Below, one piece after another: positions 34,020 to 43,138 of a stretch of DNA of 64,000 nucleotides. The notes beneath the pieces are model-generated. The model worked only from the letters and a program-made list of their open reading frames with translations, was not told the DNA's origin and did no database searches. Source of the DNA: Pseudomonadota bacterium (GTDB lineage: Bacteria; Pseudomonadota; Gammaproteobacteria; Burkholderiales; Thiobacillaceae); contig JAKQCX010000022.1 of the NCBI GenBank assembly GCA_029558905.1, positions 1 through 64,000 on the forward strand, given 5' to 3'. A program made the position numbers and the translations under genes. The first letter of the stretch is position 1; the number at the start of each line of letters is the position of its first letter.

Positions 34020-35288
34020 ATGCGCGCGCTCTACTCCCTGGCCTGGCTGCTGGCCCTGCCCTGGGCCTTTCTATACCTGCTCTGGCGCGGCCGGCGCCAG
34101 CCCGCCTACCTGCGCCATTGGGGGGAGCGCCTGGGCTTCGCGCCCCGCGTCCGCGCCCGGCCGGTCATCTGGATCCATGCCGTATCCGTGGGGGAGACCC
34201 GCGCGGCCGCCCCCCTGGTACGGGCCCTGCTGCGCCGGTATCCCGACCACGTCGTGCTTCTTACCCATGCCACGCCCACCGGCCGGGCCACGGGTCACGA
34301 GCTGTTCGCCGACTCGGTGCTGCACGCCTATCTGCCCTATGACTTCGCACCCCTGGTGGCCCTGTTCCTGCGGCGGGTACGGCCCGAGCTGGGCCTCGTC
34401 ATGGAAACGGAGATCTGGCCCGCCCTGTTTCGCGCCTGCCAACGGCGGGACATCCACGTGCTGCTGGTGAATGCCCGTCTGTCGGAACGCTCGGCCCGGG
34501 GCTATAGGCGTTTTGCCGGCCTCACCCGGGGGGCCCTGCGCGATCTGCACGCCATCGCCGCCCAGGGCGAGGCGGACGCGGTGCGTCTGCAGGCACTGGG
34601 CGCGCGGGACGTTGCCGTGACCGGCAACGTCAAGTTCGACGTCACCCCGCCCGCGGACACCGTCGCCAAGACCGATGCGCTGCGTCGGCTGTTCACCGGA
34701 CGTTTCGTCTTTCTCTGCGCCAGCACGCGTGAAGGGGAGGAGGTCCTGCTGCTGGACGCCCTGTGGGATCTGCCCGCCGATGTGCTGCTGGTGCTGGTGC
34801 CGCGTCATCCGCAGCGCTTCGAGACCGTGGCCGAACTGCTGCGTCACCGGGATCCGCATTACGCGCGTCGCAGTACCGGGCAGATGCCCGCGGCCGATAC
34901 ACGGGTCTTTCTGGGAGACAGCATGGGGGAGATGGCGGCCTACTACGCCGCCGCCCAGCTGTGCTACGTAGGCGGCAGCCTGCTGCCTTTGGGGGGCCAG
35001 AACATGATCGAGGCGGCGGCCGCGGGCTGTCCCGCCCTCCTGGGCCCACATACCTGGAATTTCCAGGATGCGGCGGAACAGGCCGTGGCCCGCGGTGCGG
35101 CCCGCCGGGTGGCGGATGGCGCAGCCCTGCGGGCGGCCCTGCTGCAGCTGCGCCAGGACCCCGCTGCCCGGCAAGGCATGGCGGCGGCGGGGCTGGCCTT
35201 CACGGCGGCCAACCGGGGGGCCACCGAGCGCATCCTGGCCCTGGTGGACGCGGCGCGCGCGCGTCCCGCCCCACCCGGCACCACCTGA
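34020..35288 (+). CDS. waaA: 3-deoxy-D-manno-octulosonic acid (Kdo) transferase
   Basis: The 422-residue enzyme adds Kdo to lipid A at the inner membrane. It has the N-terminal helix (SLAWLLALPWAFLYLLW), IWIHAVSVGETRAAAPLV with the catalytic Glu, LVMETEIWPALFRAC, VTGNVKFDV, and the donor-binding GGSLLPLGGQNMIEAAAAG and the WNFQDAAEQA region. Length is normal. It shows the organism makes LPS. It stands alone, 108 bases after the flavoprotein gene. Confidence 0.95.
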   Translation: MRALYSLAWLLALPWAFLYLLWRGRRQPAYLRHWGERLGFAPRVRARPVIWIHAVSVGETRAAAPLVRALLRRYPDHVVLLTHATPTGRATGHELFADSVLHAYLPYDFAPLVALFLRRVRPELGLVMETEIWPALFRACQRRDIHVLLVNARLSERSARGYRRFAGLTRGALRDLHAIAAQGEADAVRLQALGARDVAVTGNVKFDVTPPADTVAKTDALRRLFTGRFVFLCASTREGEEVLLLDALWDLPADVLLVLVPRHPQRFETVAELLRHRDPHYARRSTGQMPAADTRVFLGDSMGEMAAYYAAAQLCYVGGSLLPLGGQNMIEAAAAGCPALLGPHTWNFQDAAEQAVARGAARRVADGAALRAALLQLRQDPAARQGMAAAGLAFTAANRGATERILALVDAARARPAPPGTT

Positions 35289-35319
35289 ACGGCAGGGCAC
35301 GGGCAGCCCTGCGGGCATC

Positions 35320-35718
35320 TCAGCCACACAGCCGGCAGACCGTCATCAGCATCAGGTCCCGGGCGGCCGCATCCACCCGCGGCAGGTGCCGCTTCAGCGC
35401 ACGGTCACCCTCCACATCGCCGCTGGCCAGGGCCAGCAGGCCGAGGAGCAGGGGGGAGATGCCGGCCTGGGCGGCCGTATCCAGCAGGGCCTGGGGCAGG
35501 GTGGCGAGCGCGTCGGATGCGTCGCCCAGGCGGGTCCTCAGCTGCCGGCCCTGCAATTCCAGGCTGGCGCCTTCCCGCAGAGACCAGCGTTCTCCTTCCA
35601 CCGTGGTTTCCGGAGGACGGCTCAGGAGGGAGCCGAAGAAGTCCGGCACTGCGGCGGCCATGCCACCGGGCAGGCGGCCAAGCTGCCACACCAGCTCCGC
35701 ATAAGGGTCACGGCCCAT
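35320..35718 (-). CDS. Hypothetical protein in the mutS group
   Basis: The 132-residue protein begins MGRDPYAELVWQLGRLPGG and has PDFFGSLLSRPPETTVEGER and, at the end, a Cys pair in LMLMTVCRLCG. No family known to me. The ATG at 35718 is 5 bases after the preceding gene, so they share a transcript. The frame is open to 35847 but that would overlap the upstream gene. Confidence 0.6.
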   Translation of the reverse strand: MGRDPYAELVWQLGRLPGGMAAAVPDFFGSLLSRPPETTVEGERWSLREGASLELQGRQLRTRLGDASDALATLPQALLDTAAQAGISPLLLGLLALASGDVEGDRALKRHLPRVDAAARDLMLMTVCRLCG

Positions 35719-35723
35719 GGCCT

Positions 35724-36068
35724 TCAGAGCCCCTCCAGGGGCATGAAGAAGAACACGAAGCGGCCCGCACCGATATCCACCTTCAGACGCGCGCCGTGGT
35801 TCAGGCCGTAGTCCACATATCCGGGCACGGCGCTGTCCTGGTGGCATTCGCTGCTGTGCTGGGGGGATTCGAAGTCCCGGTCCCGGTCATACCAGGAGAT
35901 CAGCATGTGCTCGCCCAGGGCCTCCTTGGCCAGTTTCTCCGCCAGCTTCATGGCTGCACGGTAGTCGGCGGGCATGGGCGCCGGGTCCAGCTCGATGCTG
36001 CGTACCTGACTGTAGTCCGCTGCCCGCCGAGGGGGGCAGAAGGCGGCGTCGGCTTCGGGCTCGGACAT
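35724..36068 (-). CDS. AF1514-like (DUF5619-type) small protein
   Basis: The 114-residue protein has a helix (DYRAAMKLAEKLAKEALGEH), then MLISWYDRDRDFESPQ, a Cys, and GARLKVDIGAGRFVFFFM. This order matches my memory of AF1514-family proteins, where a helix is followed by a short beta sheet with SWYDR and a final strand YVF-F. Function unknown. It starts 39 bases after mutS and is followed by another small gene. Confidence 0.6.
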   Translation of the reverse strand: MSEPEADAAFCPPRRAADYSQVRSIELDPAPMPADYRAAMKLAEKLAKEALGEHMLISWYDRDRDFESPQHSSECHQDSAVPGYVDYGLNHGARLKVDIGAGRFVFFFMPLEGL

Positions 36069-36107
36069 GGTCTGTTCTCCTGTGGGCGTGTGGATGGAAG
36101 GTTGGCA

Positions 36108-38678
36108 TCAGTCCCGGCAGACCGCCAGGGCCTTGAGTGCATACAGGGCCTCCAGCGCCTGCCGCGGGGACAGCTCGTCCGGCTCCAGGTCGGCCAGCCG
36201 TTCTTCCAGGGCCGAGGGCACGGGTTCGGGGGGCGGGACCGGGGCAAAGAGCTCCCCTTGCGCCGACGGGACGATCTGCTGGTTTTCCAGCTGCACCAGC
36301 TTGCGCCGTGCAGCGGCGATGACGTTGCCGGGTACCCCCGCCAACCTGGCCACCTGCAGACCGTAGCTCTGGGAGGCGGGGCCTTCCGCCACGGCGTGCA
36401 GGAAGCTGAGACCGGAGGGAGTTTCCACGGCATCCAGGTGCACGTTGGCCAGGGTGTGGAATTCCTGCGCAAGCTGGGTGAGCTCGAAATAATGGGTGGC
36501 GAACAGGGTGTAGGCCCGGATCCTGTCCGCCAGGTGGCGGGCCACGGCCCAGGCGATGGAGATCCCGTCGAAGGTGGAGGTGCCCCGGCCGATCTCGTCC
36601 ATGAGGATGAGGCTGTGCTGCGTGGCGCCGTGCAGGATGCCGGCGGTTTCCGTCATCTCCACCATGAAGGTGGAACGCCCGCCTGCCAGGTCGTCGGAGG
36701 AGCCCACGCGCGTGAAGATCTGGTCGATGGGGCCGATCCGCGCCTGCTCCGCCGGCACCGCCAGGCCACAGCAGGCCAGCAGGACGATGTGGGCCACCTG
36801 GCGCATGTAGGTGGACTTGCCGCCCATGTTGGGGCCGGTGACGAGCAGCATGCGCCGCCCGGCATCCAGGTCCAGGTCGTTGGCGATGAAGGCATCCACC
36901 CGTGTTTCCACCACCGGGTGGCGGCCCTGGCGGATGCTCAGGCCCCAGTTTTCGCTGAGGTGGGGAAGCACGTAGTGCCGCTCCAGGGCCAGACGCGCGT
37001 GGGCGGTGAGCAGGTCCGCCTGCGCCGCGGCCCGGGCCACCCGTTGCAGCGCCGCCATGTGCCGGGCCAGGTGGTCGAGCAGGGCCTCGTACAGGTGCTT
37101 TTCCCGCGCCAGGGCCCGCTCGGCGGCGGACAGGTAGTCGTTCTCGAAGGTTTTGAGTTCTGGGGTGAGATAGCGCTCCGCGTTCTTCAGGGTCTGGCGA
37201 CGGTGGTAATCCGCAGGCACCTTGTGCGCCTGGGTGCGGCTCACCTCGATGAAGAAGCCGGAGACCTTGTTGTATTCCACCCGCAGGTTGGCGATGCCGG
37301 TGCGCTCCCGCTCGCGCGCCTCCAACTGCAGGAGGAAGTCGCCACAGCCGGATTGCAGCTGGCGCAACTGATCCAACTCGGCATCGAAGCCCTCGGCGAT
37401 GACCCCGCCCTCGCGCAACACCAGTCCGGGTTCCGGCTTCAGGGCCTGGCGCAGATGCTCCAGGGGGGCGGCAGGGAAGGCAAAGTCCGCGCAGAGGCTG
37501 GACAGGGCCTCTCCCGCGGGGTTCAGGGCGGCCTCCAGCCGGGGGAGGTGCAGCAGGCCATCGCGCAGGCCCGCCAGGTCCCGGGGCCGGGCGCTTCGCA
37601 GGGCCACCCGGGCGGCGATGCGTTCCAGGTCCGCCATGCCCTTGAGCAGGTCCTGGACGGCAACGCACACGGCGGGGGTCTGCATCAGGGCCGCCAGCAT
37701 GGCCTGGCGCGGGTGCAGACGGCTGCGGTCGCGCAGGGGATGGTGCAGCCAGTGACGCAGCAGACGGCTGCCCATGGCGGTGCGGCAGGTGTCCAGTTCC
37801 GAGAACAGGGTGGGGGAGGCCTCGCCGCGCAGGGTCTCGGAGATTTCCAGGGTATGGCGGGCGGCGGCATCCAGGAGCACGTATTCGCTGTCCTGCTCTA
37901 CCCGGATGCCGGCTACATGGGGTAATGCGGTTCTTTGGGTGTGGCGGGCGTAGTCCAGCAGCAGTCCGGCGGCGGCCTGGAGCAGGGGGGCCGACTCCAG
38001 GCCGAAGGCGGTGAGATCCATGGTGCCGAAATGTTCGCACAGCAACTGCCGGCCACGCCGGGCATCGAACTGCCAGTCGGCGCGGCGGGTGAGGGCCGGC
38101 TTCAGTCCGGTCAGGGCGGCAGCCTCGAAAACTTCCGGCAACAGGATCTCGTTGGGGTCGAGACGCGCCAGTTCCGCGCCCAGCCGATCCGGATCGATGG
38201 TCTTGGCGGCAAAGTGACCACTGGACAGGGTGAGCCAGGCCAGACCCAGTTCGCCTTTCCCCGGGGCGATGGCCAGCATGAGGGCATCCGTCTTGTCTTC
38301 CAGCAGGGCCTCGTCGGTGAGGGTGCCCGGGGTGACGATGCGCACCACCTGGCGCTCCACCGGCCCCTTGCTGGTCTTGGGGTCGCCGATCTGCTCACAG
38401 ATGGCCACGCATTCTCCCAGACGGGCCAGGCGCGCCAGGTATTGCTCCGCCGCGTGGAACGGCACTCCCGCCATGGGGATGGGCTGGCCGGCGGACTGGC
38501 CCCGGGTGGTGAGGGTGATGTCCAGCAGCTTGGCCGCCTTTCCCGCATCCTCATAGAAGAGTTCGTAGAAATCCCCCATGCGGTAGAACACCAGCATGTC
38601 CGGGTGATCGGCCTTGATGCGCAGGTACTGCTGCATCATGGGCGTGTGCCCATCCAGTCCGGCGTCCAAGCCGGGCAT
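36108..38678 (-). CDS. mutS: DNA mismatch repair protein MutS
   Basis: The 856-residue protein has the mismatch-recognition [11 protein letters not shown] (F37, E39 match E. coli F36, E38), the connector and lever domains, the ATPase Walker [10 protein letters not shown] near residue 615, and the Walker [13 protein letters not shown]. Length fits (E. coli 853). The frame is open 80 codons upstream, but family homology starts at the ATG at 38678. Two small genes follow on the same strand. Confidence 0.97.
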   Translation of the reverse strand: MPGLDAGLDGHTPMMQQYLRIKADHPDMLVFYRMGDFYELFYEDAGKAAKLLDITLTTRGQSAGQPIPMAGVPFHAAEQYLARLARLGECVAICEQIGDPKTSKGPVERQVVRIVTPGTLTDEALLEDKTDALMLAIAPGKGELGLAWLTLSSGHFAAKTIDPDRLGAELARLDPNEILLPEVFEAAALTGLKPALTRRADWQFDARRGRQLLCEHFGTMDLTAFGLESAPLLQAAAGLLLDYARHTQRTALPHVAGIRVEQDSEYVLLDAAARHTLEISETLRGEASPTLFSELDTCRTAMGSRLLRHWLHHPLRDRSRLHPRQAMLAALMQTPAVCVAVQDLLKGMADLERIAARVALRSARPRDLAGLRDGLLHLPRLEAALNPAGEALSSLCADFAFPAAPLEHLRQALKPEPGLVLREGGVIAEGFDAELDQLRQLQSGCGDFLLQLEARERERTGIANLRVEYNKVSGFFIEVSRTQAHKVPADYHRRQTLKNAERYLTPELKTFENDYLSAAERALAREKHLYEALLDHLARHMAALQRVARAAAQADLLTAHARLALERHYVLPHLSENWGLSIRQGRHPVVETRVDAFIANDLDLDAGRRMLLVTGPNMGGKSTYMRQVAHIVLLACCGLAVPAEQARIGPIDQIFTRVGSSDDLAGGRSTFMVEMTETAGILHGATQHSLILMDEIGRGTSTFDGISIAWAVARHLADRIRAYTLFATHYFELTQLAQEFHTLANVHLDAVETPSGLSFLHAVAEGPASQSYGLQVARLAGVPGNVIAAARRKLVQLENQQIVPSAQGELFAPVPPPEPVPSALEERLADLEPDELSPRQALEALYALKALAVCRD

Positions 38679-38980
38679 CACGACACCTGGCCGAATCGGC
38701 CGTTTGGCCGGCCAAGGCCCGACGGCGTGACGGCATGCCCGAAGCACGTGCGGGCGGGCGGGGATGGTGCGACGCGGCGTCTTGGCACTGTCATGACAGG
38801 CGGAAGCGGGGCTCACGAGTCTGCGGCCTGCCGTCCGGACGGTCAACGATTCGCGCCTCCAGCGCGCGCTCCGACACCGGCCAGCCCGGCCATCATCCTG
38901 AAGATGCGCGCGCGGCATGCGCGGATACGGACGCGTGCGGCGGCGACAGCGCGCCCGGTCGGAAGATGCCTCACTGCGTC

Positions 38981-39076
38981 CGGAATGACAGGTGTTGGGG
39001 TGTACGGAATGACAGGTATTTGCACGTTCGGAATGCAGGGCATTGGGGCATTCGGAACGACAACCCTTCTGTCATT
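38981..39076. repeat. 24-bp tandem repeat, four copies
   Basis: Units begin exactly every 24 bases at 38981, 39005, 39029 and 39053, each with CGGAATGACAGGT or a variant (CGGAATGACAGG, CGGAATGACAGG, CGGAATGCAGGG, CGGAACGACAAC). The segment before it (38962-38993) repeats the 1153-1184 sequence with two mismatches. It resembles the dispersed CACTGCGTCCGGAATGACAG repeats known from many bacteria. Confidence 0.8.
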
Positions 39077-39089
39077 TCGACCAACGGGA

Positions 39090-39219
39090 GAAATCCTGGC
39101 TGCTCCGCCAAGCGAGAAATCCTGTCCGCACGACCAGGGACGAAATCCTGCCCACGCTACCAAGGACTCAATCCCGCCTGCCCCACCATGGGCGAAATCC
39201 CGGCTGTACGCGCGCGCGG
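39090..39219. repeat. 26-bp tandem repeat, about five copies
   Basis: Units start at 39090, 39116, 39142, 39168 and 39194, exactly 26 bases apart. Each opens with GAAATCCTG or a variant (GAAATCCTG three times, TCAATCCCG, GAAATCCCG), and the tails share a CCA-G-GA/GC pattern. The half-unit before the first, with TCATTTCGACCAACGGGA, is the familiar dispersed-repeat start. Not CRISPR, because there are no spacers. Confidence 0.8.
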
Positions 39220-39517
39220 CCACGGCGCGCGCAGGCCATGCACGCCAGGCCGGTGTCTGGGTCGAGCTGTGCAGCGGGTGAAGGGCGTCCCATGAACCGG
39301 GGCGGGATGCCCATGGGCGCGGTGCGGAAGGGCGTGTGTCACAGATGACAGCGAGCTTCCCGAACAGGGTTGACGAGCGCGCGTGTCCCCCCCACATCGG
39401 CGCGGATGTCAGGGCATCGATGGCCGCGGCACGATTGCGCGCTACCATGCGGCCGGCGGATAGATCGGGTAAGGTTTGCCACCGTGATTCGTCCTTGACC
39501 AGCCAGCGGAAGGAAAC

Positions 39518-40363
39518 ATGCCGATGCCTACACGCAGACAGTTCCTGGGCGGAGGGGTGGTCCTCTGCGCAAGCCTCGTGGCGCCGAGTGGTCTGGCCCG
39601 GGCCGCCGTTGCCAGCCTGAACGATGCCATCAACAAGGCCGGTCGCCTGCGCATGTTGTCCCAGCGCATGGCCAAGGTCTATTGCCAGCTGGGCCAGGGC
39701 ATCCTGGTGCCCCAGTCGCGGCGTATCCTGGATGCCTCCATGCGGCTCTACCAGGAACATCTGGACGAGCTCAAGGCCTATGCCCCGGCGGAGGACATCC
39801 GTGCCACCTATGCGGAGTTGGGGGGAGTCTGGCGGCGCTACCACCAGTTGCTCTCCGCCACCCCCAGCCTGGAGAATGCTCGCCAGATCTCCCGCATCAA
39901 CGAGGACGCGCTGCGCCTGGCACATCTGGGCACGACCCAGCTCGAGCTGCTGGCCAGCACCGGGGTGGGGCGCCTGGTGAACATCGCCGGCCGCCAGCGC
40001 ATGCTGTCCCAGCGTCTGGCCAAGTTCTACATGTTCCGTTACTGGGGCATCCAGGTGGCGGGCATGGATGTCGAGGCGGAGACGGCCCGGCGTGAGTTCC
40101 TCAGTGCCATGGATGCCCTGGAACGGGCTCCGGAGAACAGTGCGAAGATCCGCGGCGAGCTGGAGCTGGCACGCATGCAGTGGCTCTTTTTCGATCAGGC
40201 CCTGCGCCAGCAGAAGACCGGGGCCAAGGACGCCGGCCATGCCGCCAACGTGGCCACCACCAGTGAGCGCATCCTGGAGGTGATGGACCGGGTGGCCACC
40301 CTGTATGCCCAGCTTGCCCCGGCTGGGCCGACAGAAACGGTGCAACACCCTGGCCGGCGTTGA
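39518..40363 (+). CDS. Tat-exported protein with PilJ-type sensor (type IV pili chemotaxis transducer N) domains
   Basis: The 281-residue protein has a twin-arginine signal (TRRQFLGGGVVLCASLVAPS), and then two copies of the PilJ-N/NIT-related pattern: NKAGRLRMLSQRMAKVY at residues 40-55 and NIAGRQRMLSQRLAKFY at about 155-170. That motif is the sensor part of PilJ and NarX/NarQ-like proteins, but here no membrane helix or signalling domain follows. It should be a soluble periplasmic protein that may bind a small ligand such as nitrate. RBS GAAGGAAAC is close to the ATG. Confidence 0.85.
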   Translation: MPMPTRRQFLGGGVVLCASLVAPSGLARAAVASLNDAINKAGRLRMLSQRMAKVYCQLGQGILVPQSRRILDASMRLYQEHLDELKAYAPAEDIRATYAELGGVWRRYHQLLSATPSLENARQISRINEDALRLAHLGTTQLELLASTGVGRLVNIAGRQRMLSQRLAKFYMFRYWGIQVAGMDVEAETARREFLSAMDALERAPENSAKIRGELELARMQWLFFDQALRQQKTGAKDAGHAANVATTSERILEVMDRVATLYAQLAPAGPTETVQHPGRR

Positions 40364-40401
40364 GGCCGCATCTGCATGCGGGACCGGAGGCAGTTTCGGC
40401 C

Positions 40402-40857
40402 ATGAAGGCGTCCCGGTACAAGATTCCGATCTCCGTCCTGGTGGTGATCCACACCCCGGACCTGCGGGTCCTGCTCTTGGAGCGGGCGGATGCGCCGGGC
40501 TTCTGGCAGTCGGTGACGGGCAGCCTGGACCCGGGGGAAACCCCCTGGCAGACCGCGGTGCGCGAGCTGGAGGAAGAAACCGGCCTGGATGCGAGCCGTT
40601 ATGTGCTCACGGACTGGCGGCAACGATACGAATTTGAACTCCTTGCGCGATGGCGCGACCGTTACGCCCCCGGCGTCACGTACAACACGGAGCACGTCTT
40701 CGGCCTGCAGGTGCCGCAACCCCTGGACGTGCGTCTGGCCCCCCGGGAGCACCTGAATCATGTCTGGCTGCCCTGGGAGGAAGCGGCGGAAAAGTGCTTC
40801 TCCTGGAGTAATGCCGCCGCCATCCGCCTGCTGCCCGGCCGGGTCGCCGCTTCATAG
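40402..40857 (+). CDS. nudB: Dihydroneopterin triphosphate diphosphatase
   Basis: The 151-residue Nudix hydrolase removes pyrophosphate from dihydroneopterin triphosphate in folate synthesis. N-terminus MKASRYKIPISVLVVIHTPD and FWQSVTGSLDPGETPWQTAV match NudB; the Nudix box (residues 40-62) has G40, E46, and RELEEE. Length equals E. coli NudB (150). The frame starts at 40360, overlapping the preceding gene, but family alignment favours ATG at 40402. Confidence 0.9.
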   Translation: MKASRYKIPISVLVVIHTPDLRVLLLERADAPGFWQSVTGSLDPGETPWQTAVRELEEETGLDASRYVLTDWRQRYEFELLARWRDRYAPGVTYNTEHVFGLQVPQPLDVRLAPREHLNHVWLPWEEAAEKCFSWSNAAAIRLLPGRVAAS

Positions 40858-41508
40858 GGCGCGGGCCACCACCCAGACACTGACCCGTGCCGCGCCCGCC
40901 ATTTTGACTGCCTTGGCCAGTTCTTGGAGGCTGGCGCCGCTGGTCATGACATCGTCCACCAGGGCCACATGCCGGCCCGACAGGGCCCGCTCGCAGCGGA
41001 AGGCCCCGCGCAGGTTGCGGCGTCTGGCCTGCAGATCAAGGCCGGCCTGCGGTGGTGTGTCGCGCGCGCGCCGACAGGCATCGGCCTGCCAGGGCAGTGC
41101 CAGATGCCGTGCCAGCCGCCGGGTGATCTCGGCGGCCTGGTTGTAACCCCGCTCCCCCAGACGCCGGGGGTGCAGAGGCATGGGGATGAGAAGATCGGGC
41201 CGGTCTTGGAAGCGCACGCGGGTGGCCAGCTCGCGCGCGAACAGCTCGGTGAGTTCGAGGACGCCCTGGTATTTGCAGTGCCGGATCAGGGCATCCAGGG
41301 GAAAGGCATAAGCATGCGCGGCCTGGGCCTGGTCGAAGGCAGGCGGCCGGCGCAGGCAGGCACCGCAGGTCTGGCCGTCCGGGGAGGGCAGGGCGCAACG
41401 CGGACAGCACGCCCCGCTCAGGCGGGGCAGATCCAGATGGCAGCCTGGGCACAGCACGCCCGCGAGCACCCGCTCCCCACAGAGCCGACAGGCATGGGGC
41501 AGACGCAT
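40852..41508 (-). CDS. comF: ComF/GntX family phosphoribosyltransferase-like protein
   Basis: The 218-residue protein has an N-terminal zinc-finger (CRLCGERVLAGVLCPGCH, later CCPRCALP and CGACLRRPP) and a PRPP-binding site (VALVDDVMTSGASLQELAKA). ComF proteins support DNA uptake/recombination in competent bacteria. Start: ATG at 41508 fits GntX-like homologues; a longer frame begins with TTG at 41601. It converges on nudB with a 6-base overlap. Confidence 0.88.
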   Translation of the reverse strand: MRLPHACRLCGERVLAGVLCPGCHLDLPRLSGACCPRCALPSPDGQTCGACLRRPPAFDQAQAAHAYAFPLDALIRHCKYQGVLELTELFARELATRVRFQDRPDLLIPMPLHPRRLGERGYNQAAEITRRLARHLALPWQADACRRARDTPPQAGLDLQARRRNLRGAFRCERALSGRHVALVDDVMTSGASLQELAKAVKMAGAARVSVWVVARAL

Positions 41509-41603
41509 TTGCACAAATTCCAGGCACCCGTTCAACGCTCTGGCGATCCGATTTGACAATCTGCCCTCCTCCCCCGCAACATGCGCGGCATTTGTTTGCA
41601 ATC

Positions 41604-41625
41604 GGCCCGGTGCGCGTACCGGGCC
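41604..41625. repeat. Hairpin in the comF/bio divergent gap
   Basis: GGCCCGGT (41604-41611) and ACCGGGCC (41618-41625) form a perfect 8-bp stem with loop GCGCGT. It lies 6 bases before the start of the small membrane protein gene and could affect its translation or that of bioB. Confidence 0.45.
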
Positions 41626-41630
41626 AAGTC

Positions 41631-42098
41631 ATGCACATGGCTGAACCGCATCTGATTCCCGCCGCTTCCAGCCTGCGCAGCGCGCGCCTGTTCAATATGC
41701 TGGCGGTGGCCTCCACCCTGCTGGCCGTGCTGCTGTTCAGCCTGGGCAACTTCATCGCCGACAAGAAGCTGCACTTCCTGCCCATGGCCATGTCCCTGCC
41801 GCCGGTGGCCATCTGGCTGGCGGCCTCCATTTTCGTCTATGCCGGCATCGCCCATCACCCCCATCCCCGGGTACGCCATTACAACAAGTGGGCGGGTTAC
41901 CGTTATTACGGGCTCATCGGCACGGTGCCCATCGTCCCCCTGTTCGGTGAATTCATCCCCGGGGGCTGGAGCAGCGTGGCCGTGCTCCTGATCCTGATCC
42001 TCGTGCCCTGGGCCCTGTACGACGTGTGGCGGGCCGGCAAGGAAGACTGGCAGGACCTGAAGGTGGAGGATGTACACAAGGTGGGAGCGCAAGCATGA
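41631..42098 (+). CDS. Small membrane protein coupled to bioB
   Basis: The 155-residue protein has about four helices: [40 protein letters not shown], then [17 protein letters not shown] and [19 protein letters not shown] do not recognise the family. Its stop overlaps the bioB start (ATGA), so it heads the biotin operon. It might take part in precursor uptake, but no transporter motif is visible. Confidence 0.7.
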   Translation: MHMAEPHLIPAASSLRSARLFNMLAVASTLLAVLLFSLGNFIADKKLHFLPMAMSLPPVAIWLAASIFVYAGIAHHPHPRVRHYNKWAGYRYYGLIGTVPIVPLFGEFIPGGWSSVAVLLILILVPWALYDVWRAGKEDWQDLKVEDVHKVGAQA

Positions 42099-43090
42099 CG
42101 GATCTGTCCCGGCCCGTGCACAAGAAGACCTGGCATCTGGCGGAGGTGGAGGCCCTGTTCGCCCTGCCCCTGAACGACCTGCTGTTCCAGGCCCAGGACG
42201 TGCATCGCCGGCACTTCGATGCCAATACCGTGCAGCTGTCCACCCTGCTGTCCATCAAGACCGGAGGCTGTTCCGAGGATTGCGGCTATTGTTCCCAGTC
42301 GGCCCGCCACGACACCGGGGTGGAGCGTGAACGGCTCATGGCGGTGGATGAGGTGCTGGCGGCGGCCCGCGCAGCCAAGGCCGCCGGTGCCACCCGCTTC
42401 TGCATGGGGGCGGCCTGGCGAGGTCCCAAGGACCAGGACCTCGCCACGGTGGAGGGCATGGTGCGGGAGGTGAAGGCCCTGGGCATGGAGACCTGCGTCA
42501 CCTTAGGGCTGCTCAAGCCTGGCCAGGCGGAACGCCTGAAGGAGGCGGGCCTGGACTACTACAACCACAATCTGGATACCGCCAGCGAGTTCTACGCTCA
42601 GGTCATCACCACCCATACCCATGACGATCGCATGAACACCCTGGCCCGCGTACGCCAGGCCGGCATCCATGTGTGCTGCGGCGGCATCATCGGCATGGGG
42701 GAATCCCGGCGGGTGCGGGCCGGTCTGGTGATGGAGCTGGCCAATATGGACCCCCAGCCGGAATCCGTGCCCATCAACATGCTGGTGAAGGTGCCGGGCA
42801 CGCCCCTGTGCGACTCGGGTCAGGCTGGCGATCTCGACCCCCTGGAGTTCGTGCGTACCATCGCCGTGGCGCGCATCACCATGCCCGCCTCCCATGTGCG
42901 CCTGTCCGCGGGGCGGCAGACGTTGGGGGAGCTGGGTCAGGCCCTGTGCTTCCTGGCCGGGGCCAATTCCATCTTTTACGGTGACCGGCTGCTCACCACC
43001 GGCAATCCGGACGCGGATGCCGACACGGCCCTGTTTGCCAGACTGGGTCTGAAGACGGAGCCGGCGCGCGGACTAGACGGCACCCATTGA
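42095..43090 (+). CDS. bioB: Biotin synthase
   Basis: The 331-residue radical SAM enzyme inserts sulfur into dethiobiotin. The radical-SAM Cys residues are C59, C63 and C66 ([16 protein letters not shown]); other signatures are [38 protein letters not shown] and [14 protein letters not shown]. Start ATG at 42095 overlaps the stop of the membrane protein. bioF follows 48 bases downstream. Confidence 0.97.
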   Translation: MTDLSRPVHKKTWHLAEVEALFALPLNDLLFQAQDVHRRHFDANTVQLSTLLSIKTGGCSEDCGYCSQSARHDTGVERERLMAVDEVLAAARAAKAAGATRFCMGAAWRGPKDQDLATVEGMVREVKALGMETCVTLGLLKPGQAERLKEAGLDYYNHNLDTASEFYAQVITTHTHDDRMNTLARVRQAGIHVCCGGIIGMGESRRVRAGLVMELANMDPQPESVPINMLVKVPGTPLCDSGQAGDLDPLEFVRTIAVARITMPASHVRLSAGRQTLGELGQALCFLAGANSIFYGDRLLTTGNPDADADTALFARLGLKTEPARGLDGTH

Positions 43091-43138
43091 GCCACGCCGG
43101 CGCGGGTCGGTATGTCTTGACTCCCGGAATCCGGCTCC

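Larger units (their letters stand above)
38679..39517. other. Intergenic region between mutS and the PilJ-N protein
   Basis: It holds the divergent promoters and two tandem arrays (listed separately). A palindrome CTGTCATGACAG lies near 38788-38799. Open frames in it are products of the repeats and match no family. Confidence 0.6.

Noticed and set aside
35292..35312. Terminator between waaA and the convergent hypothetical gene (GCAGGGC / GCCCTGC)
   Set aside because: A 7-bp stem exists but there is no T-run on either side, so the evidence is too weak for a call.
38679..38918. 80-residue N-terminal extension of MutS
   Set aside because: Arg/Pro/Ala-rich low-complexity sequence; homologues start at the position chosen here.
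38981..39219. CRISPR array
   Set aside because: Units are contiguous with 24- and 26-bp periods and no unique spacers; no cas genes are present.
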